Below are positions 58,166-64,000 of a stretch of DNA of 64,000 bases, piece after piece. The position numbers and the translations under genes were made by a program. The stretch is from Caenicola sp034331105 (GTDB lineage: Bacteria; Synergistota; Synergistia; Synergistales; Synergistaceae): the NCBI GenBank assembly GCA_034331105.1, contig JAXQGB010000011.1, positions 186,001-250,000 on the forward strand, written 5' to 3'. The notes beneath the pieces were generated by a model that saw nothing but the letters and a program-made list of their open reading frames with translations, did no database searches and had not been told where the DNA came from. The first letter of the stretch is position 1. Each line of letters begins with the position of its first letter.

Positions 58166-59197
58166 CTACCAAATTTCCCATGAAGGGTTTGGAGAGAGCG
58201 AAAGGTCTGACCTGTTGCCCCTGATGAAAGAGTCAGTTCCGGCAGATGCGATCATAACAGCATTGTCAGTACACATATTTTTCGGAGGAAGGAATAATTC
58301 CCAATCCTCCTCTTCTGACATCTTAATCAGACTGCTGCGAAGTCCGGAATTTGCTGCAACACCTCCTGAAAGCGTCAGTCTTTTTACCCCTGTCATGTCT
58401 GCAGCAAGTTTTATTTTGCATGTAAGAGATCCTATCACTGCTTTCTGGAAAGATGCGCAGATATCTTCCTTTTTTAAGAAGATGCCTGTTTTTTCCGAGT
58501 TTCTTATTATATTGGCTGTTGCAGTTTTTAATCCGCTGAAACTGAATTCGACCTTGCCTGTCGAGGAAAGCGGCATAGGCAGTGCATAGCTTTCCGGGTC
58601 GCCGCGTGATGCAAGGCTGTCTATGACCGGACCGCCCGGGTAACCAAGACCCATCATTTTCGCGATCTTATCATAGGCTTCGCCTGCTGCATCATCTCTT
58701 GTTGAACCCAGAAGTTCATATTCTCCAAAATCCTTTACCCATACGATCTCAGTATGGCCGCCCGATACAATAGCTGAAATAAAAGGCGGAGCGAGGTCCC
58801 TGTTCGATGCAACGTTTGCAAATATGTGACCCTCCAGGTGGTTGACTCCAATGACAGGGATCCTCCACGCCTGTGAGAGTGCTTTGGCAGTCATGACGCC
58901 GACAAGAAGCGAACCCATCAGTCCAGGCCCGGCAGTAACAGCTATGAGATCTATCTCTTTCGCAGGGTCATTTATTCCTGCTCCTTCAAGCACTTCTTCC
59001 AGAAGGGGGATGATCATTTCCTGGTGCATCCTCGATGCGAGCTCGGGAACAACTCCTCCGTATTCGGAATGCGATTCTATCTGACTGGATATCACCGAGG
59101 ACAACACGATGTTTCTGCCCTTCATGACAGCGAGGGCAGTGTCATCACAGCTTGTTTCTATTCCAAGGGTCAGGAGTTCGTTGGGGCCAGCCATCAT
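58166..59197 (-). CDS. tsaD: tRNA t6A37 threonylcarbamoyltransferase TsaD
   Basis: Transfers the threonylcarbamoyl group made by TsaC to A37 of ANN-decoding tRNAs. The 343-residue ASKHA protein has LTLGIETSCDDTALAV at the N-terminus, PELASRMHQEM, the metal site VNHLEGHIFA (HxxxH, about residue 120), ISAIVSGGHTEIVWV and LTLSGGVAANSGLRSSL (about 275). The ATG at 59197 overlaps the stop of the preceding miniprotein as ATGA; ATG 59203 is possible. TsaB and TsaE are not in the window; TsaC is at 13357-14343. Confidence 0.95.
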   Translation of the reverse strand: MMAGPNELLTLGIETSCDDTALAVMKGRNIVLSSVISSQIESHSEYGGVVPELASRMHQEMIIPLLEEVLEGAGINDPAKEIDLIAVTAGPGLMGSLLVGVMTAKALSQAWRIPVIGVNHLEGHIFANVASNRDLAPPFISAIVSGGHTEIVWVKDFGEYELLGSTRDDAAGEAYDKIAKMMGLGYPGGPVIDSLASRGDPESYALPMPLSSTGKVEFSFSGLKTATANIIRNSEKTGIFLKKEDICASFQKAVIGSLTCKIKLAADMTGVKRLTLSGGVAANSGLRSSLIKMSEEEDWELFLPPKNMCTDNAVMIASAGTDSFIRGNRSDLSLSPNPSWEIW

Positions 59198-59370
59198 CCG
59201 CATTGACCTGCACAGGATGAACAGTTTCCGCCTTTGCAGCTGCAGGCGCTGTTTTTCTTAGGTTCTCCCTCTTTATGTATCAGTATCCTTGAGCCGCACT
59301 CCGGGCATTTTTCAGCAAAATTTTCTGAAGTAAAAATATGTCCGCAAGAAGCGCATTTGTACTTGTGCAT
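59194..59370 (-). CDS. 58-residue zinc-ribbon miniprotein with Cys-rich tail
   Basis: A short gene below usual length cut-offs. It starts directly after the stop of the secreted-protein gene (ATG 59370) and its TGA overlaps the tsaD start. Cysteines 6, 9, 22 and 25 (KCASCG and KCPECG) form a rubredoxin/zinc-ribbon-type knuckle; five more follow in the last 16 residues (Cys43, 45, 50, 53, 57), giving a second possible metal site. Nine of 58 residues are Cys. Zinc-ribbon miniproteins of the FmdB/rubrerythrin-ribbon kind have such first halves; the tail is unusual. Function unknown; tight packing and coupling to tsaD support a real gene. Confidence 0.8.
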   Translation of the reverse strand: MHKYKCASCGHIFTSENFAEKCPECGSRILIHKEGEPKKNSACSCKGGNCSSCAGQCG

Positions 59371-59919
59371 TTATTTCGGCACCTTCCATTTTATTAGATC
59401 GTCACCATAACCCACCATGATCTCTGCCCCCGGCTTGACTTTGTCCTTCGGTACAACGAAGGCAAACTGCCAGCTGGTACCAGCGTCTACAGTCCCGAAC
59501 GGATTCTTCCAGCTTGAGGATATAACGTCCTTTTTTGTTAGATGATAGCCGCCGACACTGATCTTTTCCTCTTCGACAGTCCATGGCTTGTTTGCTTCAA
59601 GATTAACTATGAAGAGGGCTTTTTTTCTGGTCTCAGGTGACCCGTAATATTGATTTAGATCGTCGACCCATGATGCAAGGCCCTGTTCAGTTGATATCGC
59701 CTTTGATAATTTTGAGTCAAGGTATATGAACTGTATCGTTCCCCTTGAGCCCAGAATGAGGTCCCCCAACAGCTCTCCTTCGACCCAGCAGTCTATCTGT
59801 CTTTCGTCCAGCAGACTATTAAGGTCATTTTGATCGGCCTCGGCCCGAAAAGAGACCGGACATGCAATTATGGTGAATGTAAGCAAAATCATCAAAAAAA
59901 ACAAGAATTTTCTTTTCAC
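59371..59919 (-). CDS. Secreted protein of unknown function
   Basis: I do not recognise this 182-residue protein. The N-terminus is a signal peptide (MKRKFLFFLMILLTFTIIA); a Cys at residue 20 follows Ile-Ala but the pattern is weak for a lipobox, and cleavage after FRAEA (residues 24-28) is as likely. The mature part has two Trp-rich stretches (DCWVEGELLGDLILGS and GTSWQFAFVVPKDKVKPGAE), the latter resembling the end of an immunoglobulin-like beta domain. Its stop abuts the miniprotein start, so it is part of the tsaD run. It lies 82 nt downstream of murJ. Confidence 0.75.
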   Translation of the reverse strand: MKRKFLFFLMILLTFTIIACPVSFRAEADQNDLNSLLDERQIDCWVEGELLGDLILGSRGTIQFIYLDSKLSKAISTEQGLASWVDDLNQYYGSPETRKKALFIVNLEANKPWTVEEEKISVGGYHLTKKDVISSSWKNPFGTVDAGTSWQFAFVVPKDKVKPGAEIMVGYGDDLIKWKVPK

Positions 59920-60000
59920 TGTTACGCCCCCTTGGAATTTCCTGAATAGAAGCAGATCTATCTTTACGTCAGATCCTATGTAAATGATAACATCGATCCA

Positions 60001-61560
60001 TTAATTATTTTTCTGTTTCAGCGCATCTTTTATCCATTGCCACTCAGAGCAGTGCAGAAGGATCGTAGAAAGGGAATATATTGATATCCCGGCAAGGACC
60101 ATGCCGGACAGCCATAGCGCCCTGAGTCCCAGTGAAGCAGCGACCGGATATGGCAGAGTCATTTTGACTGCATAGAGAGTAATAAACATCAGTACAGTTG
60201 AAGAAAGTATCTTGGCCAGCCACCTGAGATCAAAGACGCCTAAAGGTTCATTAAGGTTCCTTGAAAGAGCCCATGCTCCGTAAAGGCTTGAACATGTGAA
60301 TGCTGCAGCCGTGGCTCCTGCAAGACCCGCATATTTGAAAAGCGGCATCAGCAATAAACAGGCAGCCAAATTGACTGCCACAGTCACTCCGGTTACCCCA
60401 ACAGCCCCCCTGGGCATCCTCCTGGCATACATCGCCCTCAGTATTACTGTGCTGCTTGCCATCCCGGGAAGGCCAAGACCGTATATCGCAAGGGCAGTGC
60501 CTGTCGCATGCCAGGCCCATTCGGTAAAAGCACCTCTGAAAAATAGTATATGCACGGTCTCCTGGGAGAGAACGAAGATCCCTACAGATACAGGCAGAAC
60601 GACAAAAAGGTCAAACCTGAGTGCATCTCTTATAAAATCCCTGAATCCTGCCCTGTCATTTGGGTCCTGTCTGGAGAGCATGGGAAGCACCGCTTGTGAA
60701 ATAGCGATGACAAAAAGCCCCAGCGGGAGCTGGAGGATCCTGTCCGCGTAAGTAAGGACCGAGATCGAACCCCCTGTTAGGAAGGAACCAAACATCCTGC
60801 TTATCACAGGGTTTACCTGATTTAACGACAGCCCTGCGGCATATGGGAAAAAAAGGTACATCATGTTTCTGAGCTCTGCATTGTCCTTTTTCGGAACGGC
60901 TGGGGTCAGTTTTACTCCCATCCTGCCGCACCAGTACCACTGAAGGAGCATATGGCAGATTCCTCCGATGAGGACCGCTGCCGAGAGGTTCCATATAGTC
61001 AGGTTTTTCATGGTAGCCATCAAAAAAAGTATGTAAGCCAGGTTGCTGAGCGCAGGAGCCACTGCAGGGACAAAAAATGAGCCCATACTGTTCAGCACGC
61101 CCATTGCAAGTGCTCCCACCGAGACAAAGAGAAGGAAGGGGAACATTATCCTGGTAAGGGATATTGCCAGAGCTCTCTCTTCCGCCGCAAATCCGGGAGC
61201 CATTATCCCGACGAATATCGGAGCAAAAATTATACCGACCGTTACGACAAGAGCTCCTCCCAGCAAAAGCACTGAGAGAGCCTGCCTTGCAAGATTCTGA
61301 GCTGAGTCTTTTCCCTTGTTCTCGAGAGTCCTTGAAAAGACCGGGACAAAAGAAGCGGAAAGAGCTCCTTCTGCCAGGAGCTGGCGTGAAAGATTTGCCA
61401 GTGTATATGCCACATAAAACGCGTCAAGCTGGCGGGTCGCTCCAAACAGGGCCGCGGTAAGCATTTCCCTTACAAGACCAAGTATCCTGCTTGCAAGAGT
61501 GCCGACCATCATCCTCATCGCATGTCTTACCATGCCCGGAAGGTTGTCGTTGCGGCTCAT
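60001..61560 (-). CDS. murJ: Lipid II flippase MurJ
   Basis: Moves lipid II from the inner to the outer leaflet of the inner membrane for peptidoglycan synthesis. The 519-residue MOP-superfamily protein has about fourteen spans; landmarks are MVGTLASRILGLVREMLTAA near the N-terminus, LDAFYVAYTLANLSRQLLAE, ALSASFVPVFSRTLE and SGMVLAGISIYSL at the end. The Arg-rich N-terminal motif and the central-cavity pattern fit MurJ rather than other exporters. It follows lptB by 16 nt. Confidence 0.95.
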   Translation of the reverse strand: MSRNDNLPGMVRHAMRMMVGTLASRILGLVREMLTAALFGATRQLDAFYVAYTLANLSRQLLAEGALSASFVPVFSRTLENKGKDSAQNLARQALSVLLLGGALVVTVGIIFAPIFVGIMAPGFAAEERALAISLTRIMFPFLLFVSVGALAMGVLNSMGSFFVPAVAPALSNLAYILFLMATMKNLTIWNLSAAVLIGGICHMLLQWYWCGRMGVKLTPAVPKKDNAELRNMMYLFFPYAAGLSLNQVNPVISRMFGSFLTGGSISVLTYADRILQLPLGLFVIAISQAVLPMLSRQDPNDRAGFRDFIRDALRFDLFVVLPVSVGIFVLSQETVHILFFRGAFTEWAWHATGTALAIYGLGLPGMASSTVILRAMYARRMPRGAVGVTGVTVAVNLAACLLLMPLFKYAGLAGATAAAFTCSSLYGAWALSRNLNEPLGVFDLRWLAKILSSTVLMFITLYAVKMTLPYPVAASLGLRALWLSGMVLAGISIYSLSTILLHCSEWQWIKDALKQKNN

Positions 61561-61576
61561 TTGGGATAGTTGGCCC

Positions 61577-62323
61577 TTACCAGGAAAAATCCGCGCCGAG
61601 GTAGAATTTTCTCGCCTCTTCGTTGGCTGCGATCTCCCCGGGGAGCCCTTCCAGAAAGACTTTACCCTGATGGATGAGATAGGCTCTGTCGGTAATTGAA
61701 AGTGTCTCTCTGACGTTGTGGTCTGTAAGAAGTATTCCGTAACCTTTCTCCTTCAGGTGTCTTATGATCGCCTGAAGGTCAGCCACTGCTATTGGATCTA
61801 TGCCACTGAATGGCTCATCCAGAAGAATGAATGAAGGATCGAGAGCCAGGCATCTCGCTATCTCAACGCGTCGCCTCTCTCCACCTGAAAGAGAGACTCC
61901 AAGGATATTTTCGATCTGTTTCAGGCCATAACCCTCAAGCAGAGTCTCTATTTTCGCATCACGTTCTTCTTTGAGGATACCGGCCTCTTCAAGGACCAGT
62001 TCAAGGTTCTGCCTCACAGTAAGTTTCCTGAATACCGAGGCTTCCTGAGGAAGGTAGCCAAGCCCCGTCCTGGCTCTCTCATACATGGGAAGAGCCGTTA
62101 TATCTTTTTCCCCGTTGAATACCCTTCCCGACTCCGGCATTATCCTTCCTATCATCATATAAAAAGTGGTGCTTTTGCCGGCTCCGTTGGGTCCCAAAAG
62201 CCCGACTATCTCACCCTTTTTTATTTCGATAGATACATTGTCAACTACTCTTCTTCTGTTATATGACTTAACGAGGTGTTCTGCCCTGAGCACCTCAAAT
62301 TTTGATCTTACGGCAATTGCCAT
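61577..62323 (-). CDS. lptB: LPS export ABC transporter ATPase LptB
   Basis: Powers lipopolysaccharide extraction from the inner membrane with LptFG. The 248-residue ATPase has Walker A LLGPNGAGKSTTFYMMIG (about residue 42), the Q-loop GLGYLPQEASVFRKLTV, the signature LSGGERRRVEIARCLA (about 145), Walker B FILLDEPFSGIDPIAV and the switch His in LLTDHNVRE. The LptB-specific segment ASVFRKLTVRQNL is present. It starts 3 nt after the LptA-like gene. With that neighbour it shows an outer membrane with LPS or a similar lipid. LptF and LptG are not in the window. Confidence 0.95.
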   Translation of the reverse strand: MAIAVRSKFEVLRAEHLVKSYNRRRVVDNVSIEIKKGEIVGLLGPNGAGKSTTFYMMIGRIMPESGRVFNGEKDITALPMYERARTGLGYLPQEASVFRKLTVRQNLELVLEEAGILKEERDAKIETLLEGYGLKQIENILGVSLSGGERRRVEIARCLALDPSFILLDEPFSGIDPIAVADLQAIIRHLKEKGYGILLTDHNVRETLSITDRAYLIHQGKVFLEGLPGEIAANEEARKFYLGADFSW

Positions 62324-62326
62324 TGC

Positions 62327-63217
62327 TCATTCCCCGCTTTTCGGCTTCTCTTCGTTATTGTCCTTTTTCTCGTTAGTTATGAATGTTATCTGCGAGTTAC
62401 CTATTGCCTCAATATCGTTCGAGTCCTCGTGCACTATTATAGAATCCGCCGAAACAGTTTTCCCGTCGCTGCGGACAGCCTTTGCATTTCCTGATATAAC
62501 AAAGGTGGCTTTTGATTTGGAATATACCCCTTTTTCACCTGTCACCCTGCTTTTAAGGCCTTCCTTGTCCACAAAGTCCATTATTACGTTGCCTACTGCG
62601 ACCAGTTCGTTTATCTCTTCATTTACCCTGGTCCCGTTAACAGTATCAGCGCTTACGACAAGCTTCTGCTTGATATCCTCATATCTTTTAACTTTTTTGC
62701 CCCAAAATTTATCTTTGCTCTGTCCCGCTTCATCTGCTATAAGGATGTTATTTTCAGTTTTTGCGTCTACATTGCCTTTTGCTGTGTAATTTTGTGTACC
62801 AAGTTCCCATAGCACATAATCCGCGTCTATCTTTTCATTCGTTCCCCGTGTCAGGTGCACCTTACCTACAGCCTCAGCAATACCATCATTTTCAGGGTTT
62901 TTCGAACCTGTCCACTTGACTCTGTCTGCGGTCAGGTCAGTCTTCTCCGCAGGAAAAGTCCCTTTGACGTTCCCCTGAAGCGTAAACTCGGAAGTTTCCA
63001 TACTGCCTTCCCCTTTATCTCCCCAGAGTATAGCTCCCTCTCTTTTTATTATTACATTTCCTACAGCTGATATTTTTTTGGTATTAACATTGTAATTTAT
63101 TGTATCAGCCGACATCGTGCCCTCAACAGGAGCTGCTGAAAGAGTGGCCTGGAAGGGTAGAAACAAGAGAAATGCAGCTGCCGGAAGCAACTTTAGATAA
63201 TATTTTATGCCTGACAT
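62327..63217 (-). CDS. lptA: LptA/OstA-like periplasmic LPS transport protein
   Basis: Periplasmic bridge protein that carries lipopolysaccharide toward the outer membrane. The 296-residue protein has a signal peptide (about 1-28, LKLLPAAAFLLFLPFQATLSA) and then tandem OstA/LptA beta-jellyroll units, visible as repeated tokens: VNTKKISAVGNVIIKREGAI, EFTLQGNVKGTF, DADYVLWELGTQNYTAKGNV and AVGNVIMDFVDKEGL. It is longer than E. coli LptA (185), so several units or an LptC-like part may be joined. The C-terminus is Lys/Glu-rich. GAGGTAT precedes the ATG. Directly upstream of lptB. Confidence 0.88.
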   Translation of the reverse strand: MSGIKYYLKLLPAAAFLLFLPFQATLSAAPVEGTMSADTINYNVNTKKISAVGNVIIKREGAILWGDKGEGSMETSEFTLQGNVKGTFPAEKTDLTADRVKWTGSKNPENDGIAEAVGKVHLTRGTNEKIDADYVLWELGTQNYTAKGNVDAKTENNILIADEAGQSKDKFWGKKVKRYEDIKQKLVVSADTVNGTRVNEEINELVAVGNVIMDFVDKEGLKSRVTGEKGVYSKSKATFVISGNAKAVRSDGKTVSADSIIVHEDSNDIEAIGNSQITFITNEKKDNNEEKPKSGE

Positions 63218-63298
63218 AGTTATACCTCATTCCTTGAAGAAAGTATCGTTAGACAGTAATGCCGCTGAGAATACAGCAATATTTTACAGCCTATATCA

Positions 63299-64000
63299 TC
63301 ATTTAGTCTTCACGTTTTTAGTTTTATTCCATATTGTAAGAAAAATATCATGGAGAAAAACGAAATAGTCATGGTCTTTGGACGGAGGTGGCAAAGTCAG
63401 CCTGTATTCATATCCAACAGCTGCAGACCTTATGATCTCCGGAGTCCACGGATCTAACAGTATCAGCCAGTTGCGTCTGGCGGCTTCATCAAGGGCATCT
63501 TTCATTGCTTTTGTGTCGCCTGCCTTCCACCCCTCCCAGACTGATGCAGGAGGCCTCACAGCACCTGAGATAGAAGAACGGATCCATGTCCCTTCGGCTC
63601 CGGTAATATCAAGAATTTTTGTATCTCCTAAAAGGTGTTTTCCGATATCTATCGTACTTTCTATCTTTGACTGGAACTCGGCAAGCCTCCTCTGAAAATA
63701 TGAGTACCTGCCCTTGTCCTCTTCCGACATTATTTTCATTACGCTCTGCGCAAGAAATGGAAGCATTGCAGGATCAAAGAAAGCGCTCTGCAGCTGCTCT
63801 TTCGTCATTGGCAGGTCATCGTAGAGAAGCCGCAGGTGCTTGTTGTTTTTCTTTATCCTGAAGTTTTCTGCGTCTTTTGCATCTATGGCAATAATTATCT
63901 CGCCGGATCTTGGAGATGATGTTTTTATCACGTTTCCGGAGGAGTCCCAATTGGAAAGGTAGCGGACATTTTTAGCATCACCCGCAATAAAAGAGGCAAT
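63299..64000 (-). CDS. Protein cut by the right edge, resembling a metal-binding ABC substrate protein
   Basis: The frame is open from the right edge (64000) to the stop at 63299; the GTG at 63931 is only an internal codon, since 23 further codons upstream read as coding (FIAGDAKNVRYLSNWDSSGN). The visible 233 residues have no membrane span. The run FFDPAMLPFLAQSVMKIMSE, a helical part YSYFQRRLAEFQSKIES and DITGAEGTWIRSSIS recall the domain layout of ZnuA/TroA metal-binding proteins, without the usual His ligands. That resemblance is weak; treat as unknown. It lies 81 nt upstream of lptA. Confidence 0.6.
   Translation of the reverse strand: MASFIAGDAKNVRYLSNWDSSGNVIKTSSPRSGEIIIAIDAKDAENFRIKKNNKHLRLLYDDLPMTKEQLQSAFFDPAMLPFLAQSVMKIMSEEDKGRYSYFQRRLAEFQSKIESTIDIGKHLLGDTKILDITGAEGTWIRSSISGAVRPPASVWEGWKAGDTKAMKDALDEAARRNWLILLDPWTPEIIRSAAVGYEYRLTLPPPSKDHDYFVFLHDIFLTIWNKTKNVKTK

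Noticed and set aside
1..64000. CRISPR arrays, insertion sequences, prophage or long direct repeats
   Set aside because: Nearly all sequence is accounted for by housekeeping genes; I saw no spaced repeats, transposase motifs or integrase in the translated frames.

Overview
The window is a stretch of ordinary bacterial chromosome, almost all of it coding and almost all of it on the minus strand. The content points to a diderm anaerobe, most likely of the phylum Synergistota. Envelope genes for an outer membrane (lptB, an LptA/OstA-like protein, murJ) sit beside genes often seen in Gram-positive anaerobes: the redox repressor Rex, a CIRCE-controlled groESL operon, the TIGR03960/TIGR03936 radical-SAM pair, RqcP and a membrane pyrophosphatase. 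The phylum is an inference from content and order, not from a database comparison.

Layout from left to right. 1-8,025: ligA (cut by the left edge), lysS, a dihydrouridine synthase, coaX, comEC, comEA and miaB, all minus. 8,132-9,333: the first plus-strand island, a secreted unknown protein and a CDGSH iron-sulfur protein. 9,371-10,395: a perfect bidirectional hairpin and metA (minus). 10,424-10,642: a complete-looking methionine attenuator ahead of metA, made of promoter, a 30-codon Met-rich leader peptide and a UUCG terminator. 10,733-11,907: ridA and an amino-acid racemase (plus), divergent from metA. 12,047-13,319: a possible tiny membrane protein, tmRNA (ssrA), smpB and tRNA-Pro.

13,357-28,786: tsaC/sua5, tgt, tatD, metG, rsmI, a TrmN6-like methylase, smc, RNase G, the radical-SAM pair, rodA and minE. 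28,799-40,608: minD, minC, mrdA (PBP2), mreD, mreC, mreB, radC, an MBL hydrolase, dtd, rel, recJ and a LapA-domain protein. 40,688-43,525: secF, secD, yajC with a strong terminator. 43,645-49,301: rex, eno, rqcP, rpoD, dnaG. 49,398-55,679: hppA, mobB-like, an AI-2E/PerM exporter, larB, guaA. 55,777-57,921: groEL, groES, CIRCE and promoter. 58,064-64,000: tsaD, a Cys-rich zinc-ribbon miniprotein, a secreted unknown, murJ, lptB, lptA and a protein cut by the right edge.

The genes fall into working groups: cell elongation and division-site placement (mreBCD, mrdA, rodA, minCDE in one run), tRNA maturation and translation quality control (lysS, metG, dus, miaB, tgt, tsaC, tsaD, dtd, ssrA, smpB, rqcP), protein export, envelope lipid export, DNA replication and uptake, and methionine entry. 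The item most worth following is the metA leader, which has promoter, ribosome site, leader peptide, antiterminator and terminator in the right order and looks like ribosome-mediated attenuation sensing methionyl-tRNA.
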